This document shows positions 11,683 through 24,729 of a DNA stretch of 64,000 bases, in pieces. The translations under genes and the position numbers were made by a program. The notes under the pieces were generated by a model that was not told the origin of the DNA, did no database searches, and saw only the letters and a program-made list of their open reading frames with translations. The DNA comes from Lolium rigidum (Eukaryota; Streptophyta; Magnoliopsida; Poales; Poaceae). Each line of letters begins with the position of its first letter. Within the stretch, counting starts at the first letter, position 1. Where the stretch lies: contig NC_061514.1 in assembly GCF_022539505.1 (NCBI RefSeq), positions 36,795,769 to 36,859,768 on the forward strand. The letters run 5' to 3'.

Positions 11683-13162
11683 TGTAAGGGTACATTGTCC
11701 CTATGTGTGGTTTTGGTAATTAATGACAACCCCTATGGACTAATGTTTTCATTGAGTTTATATGAAGGAATATTCCATAGGAACTACTTGTAGTCCATTT
11801 GGATTCAAGTATGGATGCCATGAAGATAAAGAGATACCTTGAGTATTGGCATCAAGATCATCGATTTGAAGATATATATGTGATATGATCAAGAAGAAGA
11901 AATAAAGATGAAGTTCCTATGTGGAACTCAATATTAGCCATGCTCTAGATTATGTGATAAGCAATGGATGATCAAGATCTTGAGTGCTTGATTCCAAGTG
12001 AAGAATTCAAGTTATGGCTCTAAGTCGGTGTCATGATAGTCTCATAACTTGAGCTATGGTTGACTAAGATTTAGAGCATGCAAACAAATGAAGAATTCTT
12101 TATACACCTCAAGATAGTATGATAGAGCATGAGAAGATACAAGGTTGACCAATACAAAGAGTGAAGAATAGATTCAAGTTTGGTCAACACATGAAGCATG
12201 AAGATGTGCCACGTGAAGTCATGTGGTATGGTAAGCCTTGCCAATTATGCTTTATGAACTAACCCATCATATATGTGCCCTTGTGTTGTCTATGTGGGTT
12301 AGGTATCTTTCCATGGGCATGCATCAAAAGTGAGATCTCATATAGCCCATGAGAGGATGACATCAAGTGGTGATCGTCATCAAGGTCGAGTTGGACAAGT
12401 TCAAGATGAGCATCTCAAGTGGATCACATGCTTGAAGCTTGCCATCCATTTGGTGATAATGGACATGTGAAGATGTGCATCAATGGAGCTATCCCATCAT
12501 GGTGTATGGGGGAGCAATTGAGAGTCTTCACGAAGCAACAATGATCAAGTGAGGCATTCCGGCTTGAGTGGAGCTTGAAGATCTATCATCAAGATCAAGC
12601 GGGATGCGCAAGGCAAATGTATGGCCTTGCTAGGTTTTCATTTCACCTGTCTCAAAGTGGTTGTTGGGTGACCGGATTATAGGATAGATAGCCGCACTAT
12701 CAAGAGGGGCTTTCGGTTGGGTAACTTGCTCGCATCGTCTTAGGGAGCTCAATACTTTGCATATCCCTATTGCTTCTTGGTGTTTCTCTGTGTGAGGTTC
12801 TTGAGCTTGTTGCTAGCTTTACAACAAGCCCAAGTTCATCGAAAACGGAATTCGTATGCGTCTTCTATTGCGTTTTCGAGCTTGGAGGTTTGGACCGGAC
12901 GGCCCGGTCTGTGGCCCGGTCAGACCGGATCTCACGCCAGGCATCCCGGTGCCTGGCCCGGTCGGACCAGCTCTCACGCCAGGCATCCCGGTACCTGGCC
13001 CGGTAGACCAGCTCTCACGCTAGGCGTCCTAGTGCCTGGCCCGGCTGACCAGGATGCACGAAAAACTCCCAGATCTGCCCCAAAAGGTCATATTTCGTTT
13101 GGCTATAAAAGGGGCTTCTTCCCCAACAGTTTACTAGGGTTCTTAAGCATGTTTTTGACCAC
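11683..13162 (+). mobile_element. LTR fragment G, interrupted by element E
   Basis: The sequence begins TGTAAGGGTACATTGTCCC and shows no coding region. A GC-rich minisatellite of about 48 bp occupies roughly 12890-13050 (CTCACGCCAGGCATCCCGGT and related), and a TATA motif (GGCTATAAAAGGGGC) lies at about 13101, as in an LTR promoter. It stops at 13162, where the LTR of element E begins. No matching continuation was found on the far side of E. Assignment to a superfamily is not possible from this fragment. Confidence 0.5.
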
Positions 13163-13855
13163 TGATACGTCCATTTTGCATCACTATTTTATATCATAAT
13201 TTACTGTTATTCAGTGATATATTTCATATTTAGAGATGATACTTATGTTATTTCACCAATTTTGCATGTTTCATGATTAGTGGAGAATTACTCACCGGAA
13301 TCAGAATTCTGCTGGAAAAAAGCACCGTCAGGATACAATATTTCTGAAGATCAACAATTGACGGAAAATATACCGAAGCTCCTATTTTTCCAGATTGCGG
13401 AGGCAGCCAAAAGGGGAGGCCGAGGAGGGCCGCCATGGGCCCTCCCCATAGGCCGGCGCGGCCACCAATGACGGCGCGCCGCCACGTGGGGAGGGGGCCC
13501 AAGACCCCCTCAGCCATCGCCCTTTCGCGTACTTCATCTCCCAGAAACCCTAAGGTGCAGGGGGACATCAAGGATAGTCAGCGCCGCCTCCTCGAGGCGG
13601 AAAACACCAGAGAGAAAAGAGCTCTCCGACAGGCAGAACCTGCCGAGGAAATTCCATCCCGGAGGGGGAAATCGTCGCCATCGTCACCGTCATCGAGCTG
13701 GACTTCATTGGGATCATCATCATCATCATCTCCACCACTGACACCGTCATCTCCACCGCTGCACCTCGTCTCCGCTGTAACATCTAGGGTTGAATCTTGA
13801 GTATTTCATAGGGGAAACTCTCTCTCGGTGTTGATTACTCCTTGTTATTGATGCT
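13163..13855 (+). mobile_element. Element E 5' LTR, first part
   Basis: From TGATACGTCCATTTTGC to the insertion of A after ATGCT (13851-13855). It contains GGCCGCCATGGGCCCTCC-type GC-rich sequence and a (ATC)n stretch near 13710-13730. The small open frames here are not genes. Confidence 0.8.
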
Positions 13856-15439
13856 TGATACGTCTCCAACGTATCTATAATTTCTTATGTTCCATGCTAG
13901 TTTTATGACAATACCTACATGTTTTGTTCACACTTTATGATGTTTTGATGCATTTTCCGGCACTAACCTATTAACAAGATGCCGAAGCGCCAATTCTCGT
14001 TTTCCGCTGTTTTTTGTTTCGTAAATCCTACACAGAAATATTCTCGGAATTGGGCGAAACAAAATCCCACGGTCTTATTTTGCACGGAGCCTTCCGTAAG
14101 TCCGAAGAGGAGACGAAGAGGGCGACAAGGCGGCCACCCCATAGGGCGGCGCGGCCCCACCCCCGGCCGCGCCGCCATATGGTGTGGGCCCCTCGGCACC
14201 CCCCGCGCCGCCCCTTCGCCTATATATTCTCTCCGTCGCGAAAACCCTAGTACCGAGAGCCACGATACGGAAAAGTTCCGGAGACACCGCCGCCGTCAAT
14301 CCCATCTCGGGGATTGAGGAGATCGCCTCCGGCACCCGCCGGAGAGGGGAATCATCACCGGAGGGCTCTACATCACCATGCCCGCCTCCGGAATGATGCG
14401 TGAGTAGTTCATCCTTGGACTATGGGTCCATAGCAGTAGCTAGATGGTTGTCTTCTCCTCTTGTGCTATCATGTTTAGATCTTGTGAGCTGCCTATCATG
14501 ATAAGGATCATCTATTTGTAATGCTACATGTTGTGTTTGGTGGGATCCGATGAATATTGAATACTATGTCAAGTTGATTAATTGATCTATCATATATGTG
14601 TTGTTTATGTTCTTGCATGCTCTCTGTTGCTAGTAGAGGCTCGGCCAAGTTGATACTTGTAACTCCAAGAGGGAGTATTTATGCTCGATAGTGGGTTCAT
14701 GCCTCCATTGAATCTGGGACGATGTGATGTAAAGTTCTAAGGTTGTGGATGTGTCGTTGCCACTAGGGATAAAACATCGATGCTTTGTCTAAGGATATTT
14801 GTGTTGATTACATTACGCACCATACTTAATGCAATTGTCTCGTTGTTTGCAACTTAATACCGGAGGGGTGCGGATGCTAACCTGAAGGTAGACTTTTTAG
14901 GCATAGATGCATGTTGGATGGCGGTCTATGTTCTTTGTCGTAATGCCCTGATTAAATCTCATAGTAGTCATCATGATATGTATATGAATCTCTATTCTGT
15001 CAATTGCCCACCTGTAATTTGTTCACCCAGCATGCTATTTATCTTATTGGAGAGACACTACTAGTGAACTGTGGACCCCGGTCCTTTCTTTTACATCTGA
15101 AATACAATCTACTGCAATATCTGTTCTCTGTTGTTTTTCGCAAACAAACATCATTCTCTACACCATATGTTTAATCCTTTGTTTTCAGCAAGCCGGTGAG
15201 ATTGACAACCTCACTGTTAAGTTGGGGCAAAGTATTTTGATTGTGTTATGCAGGTTCCACGTTGGCGCCGGAATCCCTGGTGTTGCCCCGCACTACACTC
15301 CTCCACCAACAACCTTCACGTGGCCTTCATCTCCTACTGGTTCGATAACCTTGGTTTCTTTCTGAGGGAAAACTTACTGCTGTGCGCATCACACCTTCCT
15401 CTTGGGGTTCCCAATGGACGTGTGCATCACGCGCCATCA
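13856..15439 (+). repeat. 5' LTR of element A (1584 bp, LTR type I)
   Basis: Starts TGATACGTCTCCAACGTATC and ends ACGCGCCATCA, so it has TG...CA ends. A TATA-like CTATATATTC lies at about 14219, downstream of a GC-rich stretch. The middle carries GGACTATGGGTCCATAG (about 14418), which is shared with the LTRs of C/D but not with those of B and F. Confidence 0.88.
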
Positions 15440-15450
15440 AGACTGTTTTC

Positions 15451-15468
15451 TGGCGCCGTTGCCGGGGA
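15451..15468 (+). other. Primer-binding site of element A (tRNA-Asp)
   Basis: TGGCGCCGTTGCCGGGGA is an 18-base perfect complement of the 3' end of plant tRNA-Asp, the primer used by Athila-type elements. It lies 11 bases after the LTR end. Confidence 0.88.
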
Positions 15469-15698
15469 GATCAAGAGCTGCAAGGGGAGTCTCTCACATC
15501 CAATCTCTTTACTTTGTTTATTGTCTTGCTTTACTTTATTTTATTTTCTGTCTTGTTTGCTTTCTTTATATCAAAAACACAAAAAATTAGTTACTTGTTT
15601 TACTTTATTTAATTCAGTTTTGCTTAGTTTATTTTTATTATTGTTAAAATGGGTACTCCTGAGAACACTAAGTTGTGAGACTTCACTTATTAGGCTTA

Positions 15699-16436
15699 AT
15701 GGAAAACAACAAAAAAATTAGAGATCTTTATGAACTTTATCTTGAATTAGGACATGATGTGTTTGAAGAGAGAATAAAAAAACCCATGGAACTTTGTTTG
15801 CAAAATAGTTGTAGCAATGTTATTAGCATGAACTCTTTGAACACTTTTATTGCTAATGCTATGGAAGAATTTATGCTTGGGGAAGCTGGTTGTGATATTT
15901 TTAGTCCCCCAAGTTTTGAGGAGAAAATTTTCTTTGATGATACCTTGCCTCCCATTTATGATGATAATAATGATAGTGGTATTTTGGTGCCACCTACTAT
16001 GGAGGATAAAGTTTATTATGATTATACCATGCCTGCAATTTATGATAATTACAATGATGGTTGTGATAGTTTTACTCCCACTATTACTAATAAAATTGAT
16101 TATGCTTAGGTGGAGAGTATTGATACTTTTACGCATGTGGATCATGACAAGAATGCTGTATGTGATAGTTATATTGTTGAGTTTGTTCATGATGCTACTG
16201 AAAATTATTATGAGAGAGGAAAATATGGTTGTAGAAATTTTCATGGTACTAAAACACCTCTCTACATGCTGAAAATTTTGAAGTTACTCGTGTTTTATCT
16301 TCCTATGCTTGTCACTTTGCTCTTTTTGAATTTATTTGTGTACAAGATTCCTATGCATAGGAAGCGGGTTAGGCTTAAATGTGTTTTGAATTTGCTTCCT
16401 GATGCTCTCTTTTGCTTCAAATCTTATTTCTCGTGA
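15699..16436 (+). pseudogene. Small retrotransposon ORF, MENNK type, with one in-frame stop (element A)
   Basis: A 245-codon frame starts MENNKKIRDLYELYLELGHD, with one TAG at 16107-16109 where the B copy has a sense codon. The N-terminal part is charged. The middle is acidic and rich in Asp, Tyr and Pro, with two related segments around DDTLPPIYDD and DYTMPAIYDN. Near the C-terminus a hydrophobic run (VFYLPMLVTLLFLNLFVYKI) suggests one membrane segment, followed by basic residues. No gag, protease or pol motif is visible. It is related to ORF 21413-22159 of element B. Its position resembles the lone ORF of large retrotransposon derivatives. Function unknown; an env-like role is only a guess from the membrane segment. 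Confidence 0.6.
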
Positions 16437-19064
16437 GAGCATCATTAAAATTACTGAGCCCATCTTAATGGCTATAAATAAAGCACTTCTTGGGAGGTAA
16501 CCCATGTTTTTATTTTGCTACTATTTTGTTGTGTCTTGGAAGTTGTTACTACTGTAGCAACATCTCCTTATCATATTTTTGTGCCAAGTAAAGTCTCTAA
16601 TAGAAGGTTGATACTAGATTTGGATTTCTGCGCGGAAACAGATTTGTTATCTGTCACGAATTCGCGTTGTTCTCTCTGTAGAAGAATCAAAAAAATCAGC
16701 GAAAATTCATGCATGATCCTCAGATATGTACGCAACTTCCATTAGTTTTGAGTTTTTCCATCTGAGCAAGTTAAGTGCCTCAGAAAAATTCGTCTTTACG
16801 GACTGTTCGTTTTGACAGATTCTGCCTTTTTATTTCGCATTGCCTCTTTTATCGTGTTGAGTGGATTTCTTTGTTCCATTAACTTTCAGTAGCCTTGGGT
16901 AATGTCCAGAAGTGTTAAGAATGATTGTGTCCTCTCTGAACATGTGAATTTTTGATTATGCACTAACCCTCTAATGAATTTTCTTTAAGTTTGGTGTGGA
17001 GGAAGTTTTCAAGGGTCAAGAGAGGAGGATGATATAATATGATCAAGAAGAGTGAAAATTCTAAGCTTGGGGATGCCCCCGTGGTTCATCCCTGCATATT
17101 TCAAGAAGACTCAAGCATCTAAGCTTGGGGATGCCCAAGGCATCTCTTCTTCATCGACAACTTATCAGGTCACCTCTAGTGAAACTATAATTTTATTCCG
17201 TCACATTTTATGTTCTTTACTTGGAGCGTCTGTTTGCTTTTATTTTTGTTTTGGTTTGAATAAATTCGGATCCCAACAATCCTTGTTTTGGAGAGAGACA
17301 CGCTCCGCTTTTTCATATTGAACACTGGTGTTCTTAGCTGTACTTTAACGTTCATGGCGAAGGCTGAAAACCGCTTCGTTGATTGCTATTTGGTTGGAAA
17401 CAGAAAATGCTTCATGTGGTAAATGGTATACTATCTTGAATAATTTGATACTTGGCAATTGTTTTGAGCTCTCATAGATCATGTTTAAGCTCTTGCATCA
17501 TGTAGTTTAAATCTATTAGTGGAGAACTACCGTAGAGCTTTTTGAAATTTGGTTTGCATGATTGGTCGCTCTAAGGTCTAGATATTTTCTGGTAAAAGTG
17601 GATTTGAACAACAAGGAAGACAGTGTAGAGTATTATAATGCTTGCAATATGTTCTTGTGTAAGTTTTGCTGTACCTGTTCATACTTGTGTTTGCTTCAAA
17701 CAACCTTGCTAGCCAAAGCCTTGTACTGAGAGGGAATGCTTCTCGTGCATCCAAACACCTTGAGCCAAAACTCATGCCATTTGTGTCCACCATAACTACC
17801 TATATGTGGTATTTTTCTGCCATTCCAAAGTAAATTTCTTGTGTGCTACCTTTAAAAATTTCATTCCTTTGCCTTTACAATACATAGCTCATGGGAAAAT
17901 AGCTTAAAAACTATTGTGGTGATGAATATGTTTCTATGTATCTTAGTTCTTATAAGTTGCTTGTTGAGCGGTAACTATGTTTCTGGGGATGCCATCAATT
18001 TTTTACACCTTTGTTGAATATCATGTGAGTTGCGATGCATGTTCGTCTTGTCTGAAGTAAGGGTGATTTATGATGATTAAATGGTTTGAGTATGCATATT
18101 GTTAGAGAAGAACATTGGGCCGCCAACCAAAGCCATGTATCATGGTGGAAGTTTTCAGTTTGGACATTAATCCTCAATCTCTTATGAGAATATTATCTGT
18201 TGTTGAATGCTTAAGCATTAAAGAGGAGTCCATTATCTGTTTTCTATGTTGTCCCGGTATGGATGTCCCCAAGTTGAGATCTATCAAAACTGTGAAATCA
18301 AATGCGATCTATCTCCTTTGACCTTTGTATAGGTGGGATAGAGGTACCCCTTTGTGACACTTGGTTGAAACATATGTAATGCAATGATAACCCATGGAAT
18401 TCCGAGCTAATTAGGACAAGGTGCGAACACTATTGGTATTCGATGCATGAGGCTTGCAACTTATAAGAGGTTTTATGCATAACACATATGAATTATTACT
18501 ACCGTTGACAAAATTGTTTTCATGTTTTCAGAATAAAAGGCTCTAGCACATGAGTAATCCCTGCTTCCCTCTGCGAAGGGCCTTTATTTTACTTTATGCT
18601 GAGTCAGTTTACCTATTTCTTTCTATCTTAGAAGCAAACACTTGTGTCAACTGTGTGCACTGATTCTTACATGTTTACTTATTGCACTTATTATATTACT
18701 TTATGTTGACAATTATCCATGAGATATACATGTTACAAGTTGAAAGCAATTGCTGAAACTTAATCATCCTTTGTGTTGCTTCGAAACCTCTTACTTTGAA
18801 TCTATTGCTTTATGAGTTAGCTCGTATGCAAGTCTTTTTGATACTTGTCTTGAAAGTACTATTCATGAAAAGTTTTTGCTATATGATTCAGTTGTTTAGT
18901 CATTATCTCTTTGTTAGCAATCTATTGTTTCGAATCACTTCATTCATCTCATATGCTTTACAATAATGTTGATCAAGATTGTGTTGGTAGCATGTCACTT
19001 CAGAAATTATCCTTGTTATCGTTTACCTACTCGAGGGCGAGTAGGAACTAAGCTTGGCGATGCT
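16437..19064 (+). other. Conserved non-coding 3' half of element A
   Basis: No long coding frame. The region is shared with B and C/D: GGGAGGTAACCCATG (about 16494), two copies of CTAAGCTTGGGGATGCC (17061 and 17119), a GAGAGACACGCTCCGC motif (about 17291) and a polypurine tract (AACTAAGCTTGGCGATGC) just before the 3' LTR. Conservation without coding suggests RNA-level signals for packaging or reverse transcription. Confidence 0.7.
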
Positions 19065-19528
19065 TGATACGTCTCCAACGTATCTATAATTTCTTATATT
19101 CCATGCTAGTTTTATGACAATACCTACATGTTTTGTTCACACTTTATGATGTTTTGATGCATTTTCCGGCACTAACCTATTAACAAGATGCCAAAGCGCC
19201 AGTTCCTGTTTTCTGCTGTTTTTGGTTTCAGAAATCGTACACAGGAAATATTCTCGGAATTGGACGAAACAAAAGCCCACGATCTTATTTTGCACGGAGC
19301 CTTCCATAAGTCCGAAGAGGAGACGAAGAGGGGCGACGAGGCGGCCACCCCATAGGGAGGCGCGGCCCCACCCCTGGCCGCGCCGCCATATGGTGTGGGC
19401 CCCTCGGGCACCCCCTGCGCTGCCCCTTCGCCTATATATTCTCTCCATCGCGAAAACACTAGTAACGAGAGCCACGATACAGAAAAAGCTCCAGAGACGC
19501 CGCCGCCGTCAATCCCATCTCGGGGGAT
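19065..19528 (+). repeat. 3' LTR of element A, first part
   Basis: It matches 13856 onward. It is interrupted after GGGAT (19524-19528) by element B and resumes at 26454. Confidence 0.88.
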
Positions 19529-21247
19529 TGATACGTCTCCAACGTATCGATAATTTCTTATGTTCCATGCTACTTTATTGATGATACCTACATGTTTTAT
19601 GCACACTTTATGTCATATTTATGCGTTTTCTGGAACTAACCTATTAACAAGATGCCGAAGTGCCGGTTCTCGTTTTCTGCTGTTTTTGGTTTCGAAATCC
19701 TAGTAACGAAATATTCTCGGAATCGGACGAAATCAACGCCCAGGTTCCTATTTTGCCCGGAAGCATCCAGAACACCCGAGAGCCGCCAGAGGGGGGCCCT
19801 GGTGGGCCCAGATGACATGGTGGCGCGGCCCAGGCCCTGGTCGCGCCACCCTATGGTGTCGTCGCCTCGTTGACCCTCCTGCGCCGCCTCTTCGCCTATT
19901 TAAAGCCCCTGCATCGAAAACCCTTACAGAAAAAGCCACGATACGCGAAACCTTCCAGAGCCGCCGTCATCGCGAAGCCAAGATCTGGGGGACAGGAGTC
20001 TCTGTTCCAGGCACCTCGCCGGAGCGGGGAAGTGCCCCGGAAGGCTTCTCCATCGACACCGCTGCCATCTCCACCGCCATCTTCATCACCGCTGCTGCTC
20101 CCATGAGGAGGGAGTAGTTCTCCATCGAGGCTCGGGGCTGTACCGGTAGCTATGTGGTTCATCTCTCTCCTATGTAGTTCAATACAATAATCTCATGAGC
20201 TGCCTTACATGATTGAGATTCATATGATGATGCTTGTAATCTAGATGTCATTATGCTAGTCAAGTGGGTTTTACTTATGTGATCTCCGGAGACTCCTTGT
20301 CCCACGTGTGTAAAGGTGACGGTGTGTGCACCGTGTGGGTCTCTTAGGCTATATTTCACGAAGTACTTATTCACTCGTTGAAGAGCGTAGTGAAGTGCTT
20401 ATTTATATCTCTTTATGATTGCAATGTGCATCGTATCACAATTTATCTATGTGCTACTCTAGTGATGTGTTATTAAAGTAGTTTTATTCCTCCTGCATGT
20501 GTGCAAAGGTGACGAGTGCGTGCACCGTGTTAGTACTTGGTTTATGCTATGATCATGATCTCTTGTAGATTGCGAAGTTAACTATTGCTATGATAATATT
20601 GATGTGATCTATTCCTCCTACATATGCATGAAGGTGACAGTGTGCATGCTATGCTAGTACTTGGTTTAGTCTTCTGATCTATCTTACACTTAAGGTTACT
20701 TAAACATGAGCATTATTGTGGAGCTTGTTAACTCCGGCATTGAGGGTTCGTGTAATCCTACGCAATGTGTTCATCATCCAACAAAAGTGTAGAGTATGCA
20801 TTTATCTATTCTGTTATGTGATCAATGTTGAGAGTGTCCACTAGTGAAAGTGTAATCCCTAGGCCTTGTTCCTAAATACTGCTGAGTTACTACTTGCTTG
20901 TTTCTTGTTTCATTGTGTTACTACTGCTGCAATACTACCACCATCAACTACACGCCGAGCAAGCTATTTTACGGCACCATTGCTACTTGCTCATATATAT
21001 TCATACCACACTGTATTTCACTATCTCTTCGCCGAACTAGTGCACCTATTAGGTGTGTTGGGGACACAAGAGACTTCTTGCTTTGTGGTTGCGGGGTTGC
21101 ATGAGAGGGATATCTTTGACCTCTTCCTCCCCGAGTTCGATAAACCTTGGGTGATCCACTTAAGGGAAAACTTGCTGTCTGTTCTACAAACCTCGCACTT
21201 GGAGGCCCAACACTGTCTACGGGAAAGGAGGGGGAACGTAGACATCA
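19529..21247 (+). repeat. 5' LTR of element B (1719 bp, LTR type II)
   Basis: Starts TGATACGTCTCCAACGTATC and ends ACGTAGACATCA. A TATA motif, TATTTAAAG, lies at 19897-19905. The middle differs from A's LTR: it has CTGTACCGGTAGCTATGTGG (about 20137) and several AAAGGTGAC-containing units, and matches solo LTR F. Confidence 0.9.
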
Positions 21248-21257
21248 AGCTATTTTA

Positions 21258-21275
21258 CGGCGCCGTTGCTGGGGA
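21258..21275 (+). other. Degraded primer-binding site of element B (tRNA-Asp)
   Basis: CGGCGCCGTTGCTGGGGA matches the tRNA-Asp complement at 16 of 18 bases. A second partial match (CCGGCGCCATTG) follows near 21325, and another (ACGGCACCATTG) lies inside the LTR near 20970, so the motif AAGCTATTTT plus primer-binding core occurs three times. Confidence 0.75.
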
Positions 21276-21412
21276 GGAAAGGTAAAAGGTACTCACACTC
21301 CGGATCTCGGCTACTAAGCTATTTTCCGGCGCCATTGTAAGTACTCGAAGCTATTTCCTTTAGACTACTGCAATTGCGACATTTGGTTTCTTGTTTACAC
21401 TAGTTAGGCATA

Positions 21413-22159
21413 ATGGAAAACAACAAAAATATGAGAGATCTTTATGAACTTTATCTTGAATTAGGACATGATGTGTTTGAAGAAAGAATTAAGAAACCCA
21501 TGGAACTTTATATGCATGCTAATGGGAATGTTATTACTATGAATGCTTTGGACACCATTGTTGCTAATGCTATGGAAAATTCTAAGCTTGGGGAAGCTGG
21601 TTTTGATGAGCATGATATTTTTAATCCCCCAAGCATTGAGGAGAAAATTTACTTTGATGATACTTTGCCTCCCATTTATGATGATTATAATGATAGTAGT
21701 CTTTTGTTACCACCTGTTATGGAGGATAAATTTGATTATGATTACAATATACCTCCTATATTTGATAGCTACTTTGTTGAATTTGCTCCCACTACAATTA
21801 ATAAGAATGACTATGCTTATGTTGGAAGTAGTAATTATTTTATGCATGAGACTCATGATAAGAATGCTTTATGTGATAGTTATATTGTTGAGTTTGCTCA
21901 TGATGCTACTGAAAGTTATTATGAGAGAGGAAAATATGGTTGTAAAAATTTTCATGTTACTAAAACACCTCTCTATGTGCTGAAATTTTTGAAGCTACAC
22001 TTGTTTTATCTTCCTATGCTTGTTACTTTGCTCTTCATGAACTTGTTTATTTACAAGATTCCTTTTCATAGGAAGCATGTTAGACTTAAATGTGTTTTGA
22101 ATTTGCCTCTTGATGCTCTCTTTTGCTCCAAATACTATTTCTTGCGAGTGCATCATTAA
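21413..22159 (+). CDS. Intact 248-aa retrotransposon ORF, MENNK type (element B)
   Basis: It starts at an ATG reading MENNKNMRDLYELYLELGHD and ends at TAA after RVHH. Residues 1-55 are helical and charged. Residues 70-150 are acidic with DDTLPPIYDDYND and related repeats rich in Asp/Tyr/Pro. Residues about 196-220 form a hydrophobic segment (LFYLPMLVTLLFMNLFIYKI), and the tail is basic (HRKHVRLKC). No zinc knuckle, protease or polymerase motif is present. It is the only long frame in the element and is still open, while the A copy has one stop. It is likely a retained protein of a non-autonomous family. A membrane-anchored role is inferred from composition only; I do not recognise a named domain. 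Confidence 0.7.
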   Translation: MENNKNMRDLYELYLELGHDVFEERIKKPMELYMHANGNVITMNALDTIVANAMENSKLGEAGFDEHDIFNPPSIEEKIYFDDTLPPIYDDYNDSSLLLPPVMEDKFDYDYNIPPIFDSYFVEFAPTTINKNDYAYVGSSNYFMHETHDKNALCDSYIVEFAHDATESYYERGKYGCKNFHVTKTPLYVLKFLKLHLFYLPMLVTLLFMNLFIYKIPFHRKHVRLKCVLNLPLDALFCSKYYFLRVHH

Positions 22160-24729
22160 AGCTGTTGAGCCCATCTTAATGCTATAAAGAAAGAACTTCT
22201 TGGGAGATAACCCATGTGTTATTTTACTACAGCAATTTTTGTTTTGTTGAGTCTTGGAAGTTGTTTACTACTGTAGCAACCTCTCCTTATCAAGTTTTTG
22301 AGCCAAGTAAAGTTTCTATGTTAAAGTTGATGTTATATTTGGGATCGCTGCGCAGAAACAGCATTGCTGTCTGTCACAAATCTGGGCACAGTTCTCTGTA
22401 GAAAATTCGAAAAAATCTGCCAATTTACGAGCGTGATCCTCAGATATGTACGCAACTTTCATTAGTTTTGAGTTTTTCCATTTGAGCAAGTCTGGTGCCA
22501 TCTTAAAATTCGTCTTTACGGACTGTTCTGTTTTTGACAGATTCTGCCTTTTATTTCGCATTGCCGCTTTTGCTTTGTTGAATGGGTTTCTTTGTTCCAT
22601 TAACTTTCAGAAGTTTTGTGCAATGTCCAGAAGTGTTAAGAATGATTGTGTCACCTCTGAACATGTGAATTTTTGATTATGCACTAACCCTCTAATGAGT
22701 TTGCTTGAAGTTTGGTGTGAAGGAAGTTTTCAAGGGTCAATAGAAGAGGGTGATATAATGTGATCGAGAAGAGTGAAAGGTCTAAGCTTGGGGATGCCCC
22801 GGTGGTTCATCCCTGCATATTTTAAGAAGACTCAAGCATCTAAGCTTGGGGATGCCCAAGGCATCCCCTTCTTCATCGACAACTTATCGGGTTTCTTCTA
22901 GTGAAACTATATTTTTATTCCGTCACATCCTATGTATTTTACTTGGAGCGTACTGTGTGCTTTTATTTTTGTTTTTGTTTTGTTATTTTAGTTCTCTGAA
23001 TAAGTTCATCCTTGTGTGGGAGAGAGACACGCTCCGCTGGTTCGTATGAACACATGTGTTCTTAGCTCATAATATTCATGGTGAAGTTTCCTCTTCGTTA
23101 AATTGTTATATGGTTGGAATTGGAAAATGCTACATGTAGTAATTGGTAAAATGTATTGGATAATGTGATACTTGGCAATTGTTGTGCTCATGTTTAAGCT
23201 CTTGCATCATATACTTTGCACCTATTAATGAAGAAATACATAGAGCTTGCTAAAATTTGGTTTGCATAATTGGTCTCTCTAAGGTCTAGATAATTTCTAG
23301 TATTGAGTTTGAACAACAAGGAAGACGGTGTAGAGTCTTATAATGTTTACAATATGTCTTTTATGTGAGTTTTGCTGCACCGTTTCATCCTTGAGTTTGC
23401 TTCAAATAAACCTTGCTAGCCTAAACCTTGTATCGAGAGGGAATACTTCTCATGCATCCAAATCCTTGAGCCAACTACTATGCCATTTGTGTCCACCATA
23501 CCTACCTACTACATGGTATTTCTCCGCCATTCCAAAGTAAATTGCTTGAGTGCTACCTTTAAAATTCCATCATTCGCCTTTGCAATATATAGCTCATGGG
23601 ACAAAATAGCCTTAAAAACTATCGTAGTATTGAATATGTACTTATGCACTTTATCTCTTATTAAGTTGCTTGTTGTGCGATAACCATGCTTACGGGAACG
23701 CCATCAACTATTGTTGAATATCATGTGAGTTGCTATGCATGTCCGTCTTGTCCGAAGGATCTATCATTTTAGTGATTGGAGCATGCAAAATTGTTAGAGA
23801 AGAACATTGGGCCGCTAACTAAAGCCATGAATCATGGTTGAAGTTTCGGTTTTGGACATATATCCTCAATCTCATATGAGAATAATAATTGTTGCTACAT
23901 GCTTATGCATTTAAGAGGAGTCCATTATACGTTGTCCATGTTGTCCCGGTATGGATGTCTAAGTTGAGAATAATCAAAAGCGAGAAATCCAAAATGCGAG
24001 CATTCTCCTTAGACCTTTGTACGAGGCGGCATGGAGGTACCCCTTTGTGACACTTGGTTGAAACATGGCATGCAAAGATCCGGTAGTCCAAGCTAAGTAG
24101 GACGAGGTGCGGGCACTATTAGTATACTATGCATGAGGCTTGCAACTTGTAAGATATAATTTACATAACTCATATGCTTTATTACTACCGTTGACAAAAT
24201 TGTTTCATGTTTTCAAAATAAAAGCTCTAGCACAAATACAGCAATCGATGCTTTCCTCTTTGAAGGACCTTTCTTTTACTTTTATTGTTGAGTCAGTTTA
24301 CCTATCTCCCTCCACCTTAAGAAGCAAACACTTGTGTGAACTGTGCATTGATTCCTACATACTTGCATATTGCATTTGTTATATTACTTTATGTTGACAA
24401 TATCCATGAGATATACATGTTACAAGTTGAAAGCAACCGCTGAAACTTAATCTTCCTTTGTGTTGCTTCAATACCTCTACTTTGAATTATTGCTTTACGA
24501 GTTAACTCTTATGCAAGACTTATTGATGCTTGTCTTGGAGTACTATTCATGAAAAGTCTTTGCTATATGATTCACTTGTTTACTCATCTCATTACTTTTG
24601 TTTTGATCGCTGCATTCATCTCATATGCTTACAATAGTATGATCAAGGTTATGATGGCATGTCACTTCAGAAATTATCTTTGTTATCGTTTTACCTGCTC
24701 GGGACGAGCAGAACTAAGCTTGGGGATGC
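22160..24729 (+). other. Conserved non-coding 3' half of element B
   Basis: Non-coding, but colinear with the A and C/D copies. It has two polypurine-like units (22781 and 22840). The second forms a perfect 9-bp hairpin at 22848-22868 (GGGGATGCC, loop CAA, GGCATCCCC). The true polypurine tract AAGCTTGGGGATGC precedes the LTR at 24730. Confidence 0.7.

Noticed and set aside
16110..22159. Hydrophobic C-terminal segment of the MENNK ORFs as a viral envelope
   Set aside because: Only one membrane segment is visible, without a signal peptide, cleavage site or fusion features, so an envelope function is not supported.
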